A stretch of DNA of 41,503 bases from an uncultured Lachnospiraceae bacterium (GTDB lineage: Bacteria; Bacillota; Clostridia; Lachnospirales; Lachnospiraceae). Under the pieces are notes generated by a model. That model saw nothing but the letters and a program-made list of their open reading frames with translations. It was not told the DNA's origin and made no database searches. Positions within the stretch are counted from its first letter, which is position 1, and every line of letters starts with the position of its first letter. Of this stretch, positions 1 to 9,556 are shown piece after piece. Position numbers and translations under genes: made by a program. The stretch covers positions 1 through 41,503 of the forward strand of contig CAKRIL010000025.1 of NCBI GenBank assembly GCA_934343915.1. The letters run 5' to 3'.

Positions 1-5
1 CTTAG

Positions 6-77
6 CAGCTCGACGGGGAATCGAACCCCGGTTTCCGCCGTGAGAGGGCGGCGTCTTAACCGCTTGACCATCGAGCC
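6..77 (-). tRNA. tRNA-Glu (anticodon CTC)
   Basis: The minus strand folds into a full cloverleaf of 72 nt. The acceptor strand GGCTCGA pairs with TCGAGCT with one G-T wobble. The anticodon loop is CTCTCAC, flanked by CCGCC and GGCGG, giving anticodon CTC. The T arm is CGGGG-TTCGATT-CCCCG. The discriminator base is G and CCA is not encoded. It is an exact copy of the gene at 153-224, and the identity extends a few bases past the 3' end. It is probably co-transcribed from the promoter at 242-270. Confidence 0.96.
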
Positions 78-152
78 ATATTCATATTATTCTTCACTGC
101 TCCCGCAGTATTCATAAGCTTGTACAGCATTCCCAACTGCCGTGCAGCTTAG

Positions 153-224
153 CAGCTCGACGGGGAATCGAACCCCGGTTTCCGCCGTGAGAGGGCGGCG
201 TCTTAACCGCTTGACCATCGAGCC
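153..224 (-). tRNA. tRNA-Glu (anticodon CTC), second copy
   Basis: This sequence is identical to the tRNA at 6-77, with the same cloverleaf and the CTC anticodon reading GAG codons. It lies 75 bp upstream of the other copy on the same strand, so a tandem duplication is likely. The 75-bp spacer itself is not duplicated. CCA is not encoded. Confidence 0.96.
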
Positions 225-241
225 GTAATGAGTACTTTCCT

Positions 242-270
242 AATATACACTAGCTGTAAGAAAAAAGCAA
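242..270 (-). promoter_or_regulatory. sigma-A-type promoter of the tRNA-Glu pair
   Basis: On the minus strand the sequence reads TTGCTT, then 17 bp, then TATATT. The -10 box ends 18 bp before the 5' end of the upstream tRNA. The surroundings are AT-rich, and no other gene start lies downstream before the tRNAs. Confidence 0.75.
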
Positions 271-398
271 GCATTTTTTACAAAATTATTTAAGTTGTTC
301 AATTTGAGTGTATTTTATATAATTTTCGCACAATTTTTATTTAACACTTCCGCCACAGCATAAAATTACCACGAATCCAAATAAAAGACTTTGCACAT

Positions 399-702
399 GA
401 TTCAGGTGCCAGAACATTCTTTAACAACCTTAATATGTATATCAGGTTCTGTTATGCATATCACGACTTTTGGGAGAAGCTTAGTTGTTCTTAAGACTCT
501 GTTTACTACACAGCCACAGACGGCATGGATGCCGGCTGAGCTGCAAACAGCCATGGATGGCTGATTTTGCAGCGATGGCGGAAGCAGAAAGACATTTTCC
601 AGAGTCATTAGAACAACTTGCTTCGTACAACGGAGCTGATATGCATAAACAGAACCTGATATACACATTAAGATTAAACCGATATGTTCTGACACCTGAA
701 TC
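399..702. repeat. ~300-bp imperfect palindrome (MITE-like or giant hairpin)
   Basis: The two halves are imperfect inverted copies of each other. The outer ends match as GATTCAGGTG(C/T)CAGAACAT. Long blocks then match, including TGTATATCAGGTTCTG, TATGCATATCA, AGTTGTTCT and GCTGCAAA, down to a centre at CAGCCAT-GG-ATGGCTG (548-563). RNA from either strand could fold into one long stem. The right end stops 8 bp before the polC stop codon. Small open frames cross it on both strands but look non-coding. No clear target-site duplication is visible. It could be a MITE, a decayed inverted duplication or a structured terminator. The rest of the 225-709 gap is AT-rich, with only the tRNA promoter recognised. 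Confidence 0.75.
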
Positions 703-709
703 GAATAAA

Positions 710-3700
710 TCACATCCCGCTCAGCAGCCCATCGAACAGCGACAGCTGGTTGCTCTCCGGCAGGTCGCCCAGTATGCCGAGGTCTCCAAGCAGCGCAACA
801 ACCGTCTTTGAAGCCTTCGTTCTCGCCTGAAAGTCATCCCTTGAGAGGAACGGTCCCTGCTCCGCCGCGTTCATAATCAGCTCGGCTGCGACATCACCAA
901 GTCCGTCAATCGAGTTGAACGGCGGCAGAAGCTTGCCGTCAACTATCTGGAAGTTGCGGGAATGGGATTTGTAGAGGTCTATCGGAAGGAACTCAAGACC
1001 GCGTGCGTACATTTCCTGCACAAGACGCATATCCTTAAGGGTATCCTCCTCCTTCTTTGAGAGGCTGTCGCTTCTCTTCTTGTAATCTGCTATATAGTAG
1101 TCAAGCTTTTCCTTTCCCATACACATAAGCTCATATGAAAAGGCGGTCGCCCTGATACTGAAATACGCCGCATAGTAGGCAAGCGGATAGAACACCTTAC
1201 AGTATGCGATACGCCAAGCCATCATAACGTACGCGGCTGCATGTGCCTTAGGGAACATGTACTTAATCTTAAGACATGAATCGATGTACCACTGCGGAAC
1301 ACCATGCTCAAGCATCTGCTCCGGCCAGCCATCCTTAAGTCCCTTTCCCTTTCGAACACTCTCCATGATTGTGAAGGACAGCTCCTTGTCCATGCCCTTT
1401 CCAATCAGATATATCATAATATCATCTCGACAGCATATCGCGGTGGAAATTGTCGCAACTCCGCTCATAATGAGTGTCTGGGCATTGCCAAGCCACACGT
1501 CCGTACCATGTGAAAGTCCCGATATACGGACCAAATCCGCGAAGCACGTCGGCTTCGCGTCAATAACCATCTGCATGGCAAAATCGGTGCCGAACTCAGG
1601 TATACCGAGCGCTCCGAGCTTCGTTCCTCCGATGTCATCAGGCGTGATTCCAAGCGCCGATGTATCCTTAAACAGGCTCATAACCTCAGGTGAATCGAGC
1701 GGAATCGTCTTAGGGTCTATTCCGGTCAGATCCTGAAGCATACGAATCATGGTCGGATCATCATGCCCGAGAATATCGAGCTTTAACAGGTTGTGGTCAA
1801 TGCTGTGGTAATCAAAATGTGTGGTTATAATGTTGGTTGTCATATCATTAGCCGGATGCTGTATCGGCGTGAAGGTATGAATCTCCTCGCCAATCGGAAG
1901 AACTATGATACCTCCCGGATGCTGTCCGGTAGAACGCCTTATTCCCGTACAGCCTTCAGCAATACGCACTATCTCACTGTCTCTTTTGGTTATGCTTCGC
2001 TCCTCAAAATACTTTCTGACATAGCCGTATGCAGTCTTGTCGGCAACAGTGCCGACGGTTCCTGCCTTGAAGGTCTGTCCCTTTCCGAAGATAACCTCTG
2101 TGTAGGAATGTGCCTTCGACTGATATTCTCCCGAGAAGTTGAGGTCAATATCCGGCTCCTTGTTTCCCTTGAAGCCCAGGAAGGTCTCGAACGGAATATC
2201 GAAGCCCTGCTTGGTGAGCGGTTCTCCGCAGTTAGGACACACCTTGTCCGGCATATCGCAGCCCGCTCCTCCCGAGAACTTCTTAACCTCATCCGAATCA
2301 AAATCACAGTAATAGCACTTTTTGCACAGATAATGCGGCGGAAGCGGATTAACCTCCGTGATTCCCGCCATGGTAGCCGCAAGCGATGAACCGACAGAGC
2401 CTCTCGAACCTACAAGGTATCCGTCCTCATTTGACTTCCACACAAGCTTCTGTGCGATAATGTACATAACTGAATAACCGTTGCTTATAATAGAGTTAAG
2501 CTCCCTTTCAAGCCTCTCCGTAACTATCTCCGGGAGCTCTTTACCGTACATCTCATGTGCCGTTGTGTAACATATTTTTCTGAGTGTCTCATCCGAATTT
2601 TCAATTACAGGCGGACATTTATCAGGACGTACCGGTGATATCTTCTCGCACATATCGGCAATCATATTGGTATTTTCAACGACAACCTCGTATGCCTTAT
2701 CGTTGCCGAGATACTGGAATTCCTCAAGCATCTCGTCTGTCGTGTGAAGGTACAGCGGTGCCTGATGGTCGGCATCGTCGAAGCCCTGACCTGCCATGAT
2801 TATTCTTCTGTACACCTCATCCTCAGGATTAAGGAAATGCACATCACAGGTGGCAACCACCGGCTTGCCGAACTGCTCACCGAGTGCGACAATCTTCTTA
2901 TTGATATTTATAAGATCCTGCTCCGACGATACCCATATGTCCTCCGAATCAATCATAAAGTGATTGTTTCCGAGAGGCTGTATTTCAAGATAATCATAGA
3001 ACTCAACCAGTCTTGCAATATCCTGCTCCGATTTGTTGTCGAGTATCGCACGGTATAATTCGCCCGCCTCACACGCAGAGCCGAGAATAAGTCCCTCCCT
3101 GTGCTTTAGAAGCTCACTCTTAGGAACTCTCGGTCGTCTGTTAAAATATTTAAGATGTGCCATTGAAGTCAGTCTGTACAGATTGGTTCTGCCGACATCA
3201 TTCTTGGCAAGTATTATCGCATGGTATGAAGGAAGCTTCTTTACTATATTCTCCCTCGCATCGGCAAGGCTCTCCACCTCGTCAAGGTTCGTTATTCCGC
3301 GCTCCTCCATCATTCCCATGAACTTTATGAATATGCCCGCACAGCAGTCTGCATCGTCAACCGCGCGGTGATGGTTCTCAAGTGAGACTCCTACCGCCTT
3401 CGCGACCGTATCAAGCTTATATCTGTTAAGCTGCGGAAGCAGAACTCTCGCAAGCGCGACTGTATCGACAACAGTGTATTCCTTGTCAACACCCATTATC
3501 TGCTTCGCCTTCGCCTTGATAAAGCCCGAATCAAAGTCGGCATTATGAGCCACAAGCACTGCTCCCTCACAGAAATCAAGGAACTTAGGCAGCACTGTCT
3601 CAATGGTCTGCGCATCTATAACCATGGAATCATTGATTCCGGTAAGCTTCTCTATTCGGAATGGTATCGGAATCTCGGGATTGACGAAGCATGAAAAGCT

Positions 3701-5131
3701 GTCAACACGCTTGCGGTTCTGATATTTTACCGCGCCAATCTCGATAATTTTATCATGCTCTGAGGAAAAGCCCGTTGTCTCAAGGTCAAATACAACATAT
3801 GTATCGTCAAAGGTCTGCCCTGCCGGGCTTTCGATAAGTGCCTTCAAATCATCTACAAGATATGCCTCAACCCCATAAATTACCTTAAAATCCTTAAGTT
3901 TCTCAATGGTATGGTTGGCATCCGGGAACGCCTGGCATACACCGTGGTCGGTTATCGCAATCGCCGGCATTCCCCATTTTGCAGCCTGTTTAATGATATC
4001 GGATACCTCAGAGACACCATCCATATCGCTCATCTTGGTATGACAGTGCAGCTCAACACGCTTTCTCTCCGCGTTGTCGACGCGCTTGGTTGTAAAATCA
4101 GGAATCTTTTTGATGCCTCTTACCGAGCTCACGGCGATTTCCTTGCTCCAGCTGTCCATCGCAATAACGCCCTTAATCTTGACGAACGCGCCATTGACAA
4201 TATCTCCGCTGATTTCTTCCAGATTTTCCTTGCTGTTTAGGAATATCTTGACAGACATTGAATCCGTAAAATCCGTCACGGTGAACGTCATAAGCTGCTT
4301 TCCTGTTCTCAGCTCCTTGACCTCAACGCCCCTGATTTTACCTCTTATAACACCTTCGCCTATCTCATGTGTTATACCTGCAAGCTCGACAGCCTCTTCA
4401 TCAAAATCCTTTCCATAAATAACGTCCGGATTACCGGACATCTTAACGGAGCGGAAGCTCTTAGTCTCCTCCTTGGCTTCCTTCTTATTATCCTTCTTAT
4501 CCTCATGTGGCTTAGGTGCAGCGGCAGCTTCACTCTGCACAGTCTCACTGTGGGTATCCTTTGCCTCCTCCGAGGCCTCCTCAGATGCCGACAGCTCCAT
4601 ATGCACAACAGGAGTGTCCTTCGCCTCATGCTTCACTTCCTTGAATATCACATCGAAGCCTATCTCGAAGCCGCAGCGGTCAAAGAATACCATGTGAAGG
4701 TATTCTCTGAGTCCCTGTATTCTGTCCCTTGCAATGGTTCCGTCCGCAATGGTGAGCTCCATCCTGTCCTCGGCTGTGAATCTTACCTTCGCCTTCTTTA
4801 ACAGGTCATAATCGAATATGCTCTCCGCCTTAAGCTCGTCCAAAATGCTGTCCCTGTATATACCCCACAGTTTCTCCTGTGTGTACTGGCTTGAGAGCTC
4901 ATACTTTTCAACCACATGGATGTCCATTGTCCGAAACGGCGGGAGCTGCTTTCTAAAGCCCGCTTCAAGTGCAAATATCGTCTGCTTCGGTATAAGTCTC
5001 TTGGACAGAATATATACCCTAAGCCGGGTTTTGGCTGAGTTGGTGGTGACCTTAATCACCTCAACATCAGCCAAAATATCCATTGTATCTTCATTAAATT
5101 CTAGTGTAGGAAATGCATCAAAAAGCTTCAT
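710..5131 (-). CDS. polC: DNA polymerase III alpha subunit, PolC type
   Basis: This is the Gram-positive replicative polymerase with built-in 3'-5' proofreading. Domains in order are a variable N-terminal region with a charged linker; an OB fold near residues 265-310; a PHP domain (VELHCHTKMSDMDG, AIAITDHGVC); a DEDDh exonuclease inserted in PHP (VVFDLETTGF, LVAHNADFD, HRAVDDAD); a four-cysteine zinc site (CKKCYYC and CPNCG); and the polymerase core with the acidic pair PDIDLNFSGEYQ and a third acid in KLDILGHDD. At about 1473 aa it is full length for PolC. A longer frame opens at 5182, but it would overlap ispG. The ATG at 5131 lies 7 bp after the ispG stop with GGAAGG upstream, so I chose it. 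It is the last gene of the envelope/isoprenoid cluster. Confidence 0.96.
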   Translation of the reverse strand: MKLFDAFPTLEFNEDTMDILADVEVIKVTTNSAKTRLRVYILSKRLIPKQTIFALEAGFRKQLPPFRTMDIHVVEKYELSSQYTQEKLWGIYRDSILDELKAESIFDYDLLKKAKVRFTAEDRMELTIADGTIARDRIQGLREYLHMVFFDRCGFEIGFDVIFKEVKHEAKDTPVVHMELSASEEASEEAKDTHSETVQSEAAAAPKPHEDKKDNKKEAKEETKSFRSVKMSGNPDVIYGKDFDEEAVELAGITHEIGEGVIRGKIRGVEVKELRTGKQLMTFTVTDFTDSMSVKIFLNSKENLEEISGDIVNGAFVKIKGVIAMDSWSKEIAVSSVRGIKKIPDFTTKRVDNAERKRVELHCHTKMSDMDGVSEVSDIIKQAAKWGMPAIAITDHGVCQAFPDANHTIEKLKDFKVIYGVEAYLVDDLKALIESPAGQTFDDTYVVFDLETTGFSSEHDKIIEIGAVKYQNRKRVDSFSCFVNPEIPIPFRIEKLTGINDSMVIDAQTIETVLPKFLDFCEGAVLVAHNADFDSGFIKAKAKQIMGVDKEYTVVDTVALARVLLPQLNRYKLDTVAKAVGVSLENHHRAVDDADCCAGIFIKFMGMMEERGITNLDEVESLADARENIVKKLPSYHAIILAKNDVGRTNLYRLTSMAHLKYFNRRPRVPKSELLKHREGLILGSACEAGELYRAILDNKSEQDIARLVEFYDYLEIQPLGNNHFMIDSEDIWVSSEQDLININKKIVALGEQFGKPVVATCDVHFLNPEDEVYRRIIMAGQGFDDADHQAPLYLHTTDEMLEEFQYLGNDKAYEVVVENTNMIADMCEKISPVRPDKCPPVIENSDETLRKICYTTAHEMYGKELPEIVTERLERELNSIISNGYSVMYIIAQKLVWKSNEDGYLVGSRGSVGSSLAATMAGITEVNPLPPHYLCKKCYYCDFDSDEVKKFSGGAGCDMPDKVCPNCGEPLTKQGFDIPFETFLGFKGNKEPDIDLNFSGEYQSKAHSYTEVIFGKGQTFKAGTVGTVADKTAYGYVRKYFEERSITKRDSEIVRIAEGCTGIRRSTGQHPGGIIVLPIGEEIHTFTPIQHPANDMTTNIITTHFDYHSIDHNLLKLDILGHDDPTMIRMLQDLTGIDPKTIPLDSPEVMSLFKDTSALGITPDDIGGTKLGALGIPEFGTDFAMQMVIDAKPTCFADLVRISGLSHGTDVWLGNAQTLIMSGVATISTAICCRDDIMIYLIGKGMDKELSFTIMESVRKGKGLKDGWPEQMLEHGVPQWYIDSCLKIKYMFPKAHAAAYVMMAWRIAYCKVFYPLAYYAAYFSIRATAFSYELMCMGKEKLDYYIADYKKRSDSLSKKEEDTLKDMRLVQEMYARGLEFLPIDLYKSHSRNFQIVDGKLLPPFNSIDGLGDVAAELIMNAAEQGPFLSRDDFQARTKASKTVVALLGDLGILGDLPESNQLSLFDGLLSGM

Positions 5132-5138
5132 GTATCTT

Positions 5139-6218
5139 TCACTGTTCCTTCCAATGGTCGAGTTCATACTTAAGTGCGTCAAGAAGCTCGCTCTCAGGCA
5201 TCTTCTTAATTACTTCGCCGTGCTTAATAAGAACTCCCTCTCCTTTTCCTCCGGCAACTCCAAGGTCTGCCTCTCTTGCCTCTCCCGGCCCGTTCACAAC
5301 ACAACCCATTACGGCAAGCTTGATATTGAGATCATCATAGTTCTGTGCCAGCTTCTCAACCTTGCCCGCAAGACCTATTAAATCTATACTTGTTCTTCCA
5401 CATGTAGGACATGAGACAATCTCTATTCCGCTCTGTCTGATTCCGAGCGTCTTAAGGATTGTCTTTGCCGCTCTTATCTCCTCAACCGGGTCACCTGTGA
5501 GAGACACTCTGATTGTGTCTCCTATTCCCTGACCGAGTATAAGCCCGAGACCTACCGCCGACTTAATGCTTCCCGTAAGTACGGTTCCCGATTCCGTGAT
5601 TCCTACATGGAGCGGATATGAGGTCTTCGCCGATATGAGCTCGTGTGCCTTAACGCACATCATTACATCAGATGATTTTATGCTTATCACAAGGTTGTCG
5701 TAGTCCATATCCTCAATAATTCTTACCTTATCAAGAGCACTCTCGACAATACCCTCCGCCGTCACTCCGCCATACTTTTCAATAAGATTTCTCTCCAGTG
5801 AGCCGGAATTGACACCTACACGGATAGGAATATTTCTCTCCTTTGCAACATCCACAACAGCCTTAATTCTGTCGGGACTTCCTATATTCCCCGGATTAAT
5901 TCTTATCTTGTCAACACCATTTTCCATGGCTGCAATGGCAAGTCTGTAATCAAAATGGATATCCGCAACAACCGGAATATGAACTCTTTTCTTAATCTGC
6001 CCTATCGCCTCGGCAGCCTCCATCGTCGGAACCGCACATCTTATTATCTCACAGCCCGCAGCCTCAAGTGCCGCAATCTGCTCAACGGTCGCATCCACGT
6101 TCTCAGTCTTGGTATTCGTCATCGACTGTATTGCAATAGGATTACCGCCGCCTATCAGCACTCCTCCGATATTGACAACCTTTGTATTTTTTCTCTGTAT
6201 AGTATTAGAGTTCTTCAT
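5139..6218 (-). CDS. ispG: (E)-4-hydroxy-3-methylbut-2-enyl-diphosphate synthase (HMB-PP synthase)
   Basis: IspG/GcpE carries out the penultimate step of the MEP isoprenoid pathway, reductively converting MEcPP to HMB-PP with a [4Fe-4S] cluster in the cytoplasm. The 359-aa protein has the short bacterial architecture: a TIM barrel starting at GGVLIGGGNPIAIQSMTNT, then the cluster domain with SCPTCGRT and GCVVNGPGEAREAD supplying the cysteines and the conserved glutamate. The start ATG follows a strong GGAGG with 6-nt spacing. The gene sits 12 bp after rseP and 7 bp before polC. With dxr and uppS nearby, the locus links isoprenoid precursor synthesis to its use in cell-wall lipid carrier. Confidence 0.97.
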   Translation of the reverse strand: MKNSNTIQRKNTKVVNIGGVLIGGGNPIAIQSMTNTKTENVDATVEQIAALEAAGCEIIRCAVPTMEAAEAIGQIKKRVHIPVVADIHFDYRLAIAAMENGVDKIRINPGNIGSPDRIKAVVDVAKERNIPIRVGVNSGSLERNLIEKYGGVTAEGIVESALDKVRIIEDMDYDNLVISIKSSDVMMCVKAHELISAKTSYPLHVGITESGTVLTGSIKSAVGLGLILGQGIGDTIRVSLTGDPVEEIRAAKTILKTLGIRQSGIEIVSCPTCGRTSIDLIGLAGKVEKLAQNYDDLNIKLAVMGCVVNGPGEAREADLGVAGGKGEGVLIKHGEVIKKMPESELLDALKYELDHWKEQ

Positions 6219-6230
6219 ATATGCCTCCGT

Positions 6231-7526
6231 TTAGAAAAGCTTTGAAATGTCATTGAACAGAATAAAGAACATGAGCAGCATAAGAAGTGCCATACCTATA
6301 AGATGCACCATGCCTTCCTTCTTTTGGTCAATCGGCTTACCGCGCACCGCCTCAATGAGAAGGAAAAGAAGCCTTCCTCCGTCAAGTGCAGGTATAGGAA
6401 GCAGATTCATAACACCGAGGTTAGCGCTTATCATCACTACCCAGTTGGCAAGATTGAGTATTACATAGAATACTCCGTCAGGCTTACTCTGCTCCACAAC
6501 ATTGCTTATCGCCGATACAATTCCCACAGGACCCGCCACATCATCCTTGGTCACCTTGCCCGTGAAGAGCATCTTAAGGCTCTCGAACACTGTGTTAATC
6601 CAGTATTTTACCTCGAGCGCACTGTATTTTAATGTCTGTATCGGATTAACCTTGATTCTTGCAGCCGAGAATGACATTCCTGTCTGGTAATATGCATTAT
6701 GCACAAGTACAGGTGTTACCGTGAGGTCGACAACCTCACCGTCACGAACCACAGCCACGCTTATCTTCCCGCCCCCGCAGCCTCTTATCGCCGCGATTGC
6801 TTCATCCGTCGTCTTTACCGCAGTTCCATTCACCTGAATGATGCGGTCGTTCGTCTTGAATCCCGCAAGCGCTGCGGCTCCGGTCTCAGTAAGTCCGGAT
6901 ATAACCGCATCCTCACCGAGATATACTCCGAGCTGATATACGTCCTCTTCAATATATTCAGGAACAACCGTTGTCTCATACTTCACGCCATCTCTCACAT
7001 ATGTTATATTGAGAGTCTTTCCCGTGTGAAGCTGATAGTACAGACTGAACTCCTTGTAGAAATGGATTCTCCTGCCATTGACCGAGGTGATGACATCACC
7101 CTCTTTAAGTCCTGCCTCCTCTGCCACGCTTCCCTGTTCCACGCTGTACAGCTTACACGGATCATATCCGATGCTTCCGATAATAAATACAGCCATGATG
7201 AATGCAAGCAGGAAGTTGAATACAGGTCCCGCAGCTATTACTGATATTCTGCGCCATACTGACTTGGATGCGAACAGCTTATCCTTGTCAAGCTCACTTA
7301 TGCCATCCTCATTGCCGTCCTCGCCCGCCATTATACAGGCTCCGCCGAACGGAAGCAGCTTAAGTGAGAACAACGTTCCCTTTTTCTTCATCTTAAGTAT
7401 TGTCGGCCCGAGTCCAAGGGCAAATTCGCTCACGGCTATTCCGTTGGCTCTTGCCACAATAAAATGCCCGAATTCATGAATTATTACTATGATGCTTAAA
7501 ATTATAATTGCTATTATGATATTCAA
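6231..7526 (-). CDS. rseP: RIP metalloprotease, site-2 protease family
   Basis: This is an intramembrane zinc protease of the RseP/RasP family, which cleaves anti-sigma factors and leftover signal peptides within the membrane. The zinc motif HEFGH is at residues 17-21 in the first membrane segment, and the partner motif NLLPIPALDGGR is near the C-terminus. Two PDZ-like domains lie between (SVAEEAGLKEGDVITSVNG and a second with AGFKTNDRIIQVNG). The 431 aa fits a two-PDZ member. The start is TTG at 7526, with GGGGAGG ten bases upstream, and no in-frame ATG fits as well. The dxr-rseP order next to cdsA and uppS is typical of many bacteria. Confidence 0.95.
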   Translation of the reverse strand: MNIIIAIIILSIIVIIHEFGHFIVARANGIAVSEFALGLGPTILKMKKKGTLFSLKLLPFGGACIMAGEDGNEDGISELDKDKLFASKSVWRRISVIAAGPVFNFLLAFIMAVFIIGSIGYDPCKLYSVEQGSVAEEAGLKEGDVITSVNGRRIHFYKEFSLYYQLHTGKTLNITYVRDGVKYETTVVPEYIEEDVYQLGVYLGEDAVISGLTETGAAALAGFKTNDRIIQVNGTAVKTTDEAIAAIRGCGGGKISVAVVRDGEVVDLTVTPVLVHNAYYQTGMSFSAARIKVNPIQTLKYSALEVKYWINTVFESLKMLFTGKVTKDDVAGPVGIVSAISNVVEQSKPDGVFYVILNLANWVVMISANLGVMNLLPIPALDGGRLLFLLIEAVRGKPIDQKKEGMVHLIGMALLMLLMFFILFNDISKLF

Positions 7527-7564
7527 GTTGTCTTTTCCTCCCCTTGGAAATCAATTCTGCAACC

Positions 7565-8710
7565 TTAATATCTGCTGCGGATATAGTCATAAGCCGCCGC
7601 CTCGGTCGCAAGTATCTGCTCCACATCAGGATTATCAATATATTCTATGTTAGTCATAGTTTGTTCTATTATATCAATAATATCAAGATATTTTATCTTT
7701 CGGTCAAGAAACATCGCCACTGCAAGCTCGTTGGCAGCATTGAACATTGTCGGAACATTACCGCCCTTTCTTCCCGCATCATATGCAAGGGCAAGTCCCC
7801 TGAAATTGACCATATCAGGCTCCTCGAAGGTTATCTGCTTAAGCTTCCAAAAATCAAGATGCTGTGTATCCAAAAAACGTCTTTCAGGATAGTATAACGC
7901 ATACTGGATAGGCAGTCTCATATCAGGCGAACCCAGCTGAGCCATGACGGCGCCATCCTCGAACTCAACCATGGAATGTATGATGCTCTGTGGCTGCACG
8001 ACAACCTGAACCTGGTCTAAATCCACGCCGAAAAGCCATCTTGCCTCCATAACCTCAAGCCCTTTATTAACCATTGTCGAAGAGTCTATCGTAATTTTCC
8101 TTCCCATCGCCCAGTTAGGGTGCTTTAAGGCATCCTCAACCTGAATATCCCTCATCTGCTCAATGGTTCTTCCGCGGAAAGGACCTCCCGAAGCGGTAAG
8201 AAGTATCTTATGTATATGATTGCCGCGCTCACCGTTAAGGCACTGGAAGATTGCACTGTGCTCGCTGTCCACCGGAAGAATCTTAACCTTCTTCTCTGCC
8301 GCAAGCTTCATAATGATATGACCTGCCGTAACAAGTGTCTCTTTATTCGCAAGTGCAATATCCTTTCCCGCATTAATGGCTTCTATTGTCGGAACTATTC
8401 CCATCATTCCTACAACCGCTGTCACAACAATCTCTGATTTTCCCATGGTTGCACAGCGTATCAGACCTTCCATTCCGCAGCCGTACTCTATTCCCGATAT
8501 GTCAGACAGTCTCATCTGTAATTCCTTAACCGAATTCTCATCAGCCATCGATACGAACGACGGTCTGAACTCTCTGACCTGCTTCTCCATCAGCTCAACA
8601 TTCTTTCCTGCTGACAGTGCTGCAACCTCGATATCATTATTTTTTCTGACGACATCAAGTGTCTGTGTTCCTATTGAACCTGTCGAACCTAAAATAGATA
8701 TAACCTTCAC
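7565..8710 (-). CDS. dxr: 1-deoxy-D-xylulose 5-phosphate reductoisomerase
   Basis: Dxr converts DXP to MEP with NADPH, the first committed step of the MEP pathway. The NADPH-binding motif GSTGSIGTQTLDV is at the N-terminus. The metal and substrate-binding segment PVDSEHSAIFQCL is central. TASGGPFRG, HPNWAMGRKITIDSSTMVNKG and MFNAANE are family signatures. The 381-aa length is normal. The start is GTG at 8710, six bases after GGGAGG. It lies between cdsA and rseP with short gaps, so co-transcription is likely. Confidence 0.97.
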   Translation of the reverse strand: MKVISILGSTGSIGTQTLDVVRKNNDIEVAALSAGKNVELMEKQVREFRPSFVSMADENSVKELQMRLSDISGIEYGCGMEGLIRCATMGKSEIVVTAVVGMMGIVPTIEAINAGKDIALANKETLVTAGHIIMKLAAEKKVKILPVDSEHSAIFQCLNGERGNHIHKILLTASGGPFRGRTIEQMRDIQVEDALKHPNWAMGRKITIDSSTMVNKGLEVMEARWLFGVDLDQVQVVVQPQSIIHSMVEFEDGAVMAQLGSPDMRLPIQYALYYPERRFLDTQHLDFWKLKQITFEEPDMVNFRGLALAYDAGRKGGNVPTMFNAANELAVAMFLDRKIKYLDIIDIIEQTMTNIEYIDNPDVEQILATEAAAYDYIRSRY

Positions 8711-8754
8711 AATTTTCCTCCCGTCGGAGCCGTATCCGTCTTAATCTTCAATAA

Positions 8755-9555
8755 TTATCCCAATACCTTAAAAAGCTCCAACACAATATATACGGCAGGT
8801 GCCGTGAATATGGTACTGTCAAATCTGTCCATTATTCCGCCATGTCCCGGAATAAGCTTGCCGTAATCCTTGACAGAATGGTCGCGCTTGATAGCGGAAG
8901 CCGCCAAATCACCGATAATCGATATAATCGCTCCGACACCACATGCCACTGCAAAAACCACCGGCGCATTCACACTGATTCTTGAATTAATTACCGCACC
9001 GTAGATTCCGCCTATAATCATAGGACCTATTATTCCGCCAACCGCACCTTCGATTGATTTCTTAGGGCTGAGTAATGGTGTCATCTTGTGCTTTCCGAAC
9101 TTCACGCCGACAAAGTATGCGCATGTATCGGCAATCCATGAACAGATAAATACGAGCCACACATAAAAGGCTCCATCCTCAAGCAGACGTATTCTGTATA
9201 TGAAGGAAATCATAACCGCTACATACACAACCGCAAAGAAGCCCATTGCAGCCTGATCCGCCTTATACTTCGGGAACTTAATCACATAGCCCGCCATTAT
9301 ACATATAAGTCCTGCTGCAAGTGATAACAGCATGAACTCCGTCTGTCCGAACCACATAGCCGTATAATACGCGGCAGCGAATATATAACCCATAATTCCG
9401 ATAACGCTTTTCTCTATGCCGTACACCTTGTACAGCTCGTACATTCCTATAAATGATATCGCTAAGGTAAGAAGAAATAAATACGGCCCGCCAAGCACAA
9501 GCCCTGCGCCGACAATCAAGGTAAGCACCACACCGCTCGCTATTCTGACTAACAT
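8755..9555 (-). CDS. cdsA: phosphatidate cytidylyltransferase (CDP-diglyceride synthase)
   Basis: CdsA is an integral membrane enzyme that makes CDP-diacylglycerol from phosphatidic acid and CTP, the branch point of phospholipid synthesis. The protein is hydrophobic along most of its 266 aa, with about 7-8 membrane segments. Near the C-terminus it carries the family signature SAIKRDHSVKDYG followed by KLIPGHGGIMDRFDS. The ATG at 9555 lies 1 bp after the uppS stop codon, and its Shine-Dalgarno (AAAGGAGG) is inside the last uppS codons, so the two are translationally coupled. Confidence 0.96.
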   Translation of the reverse strand: MLVRIASGVVLTLIVGAGLVLGGPYLFLLTLAISFIGMYELYKVYGIEKSVIGIMGYIFAAAYYTAMWFGQTEFMLLSLAAGLICIMAGYVIKFPKYKADQAAMGFFAVVYVAVMISFIYRIRLLEDGAFYVWLVFICSWIADTCAYFVGVKFGKHKMTPLLSPKKSIEGAVGGIIGPMIIGGIYGAVINSRISVNAPVVFAVACGVGAIISIIGDLAASAIKRDHSVKDYGKLIPGHGGIMDRFDSTIFTAPAVYIVLELFKVLG

Positions 9556-9556
9556 C

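Noticed and set aside
402..811. Open frames of about 103-108 aa on both strands at 402-811
   Set aside because: They are mirror readings of the palindrome, do not look like proteins and lack ribosome binding sites.
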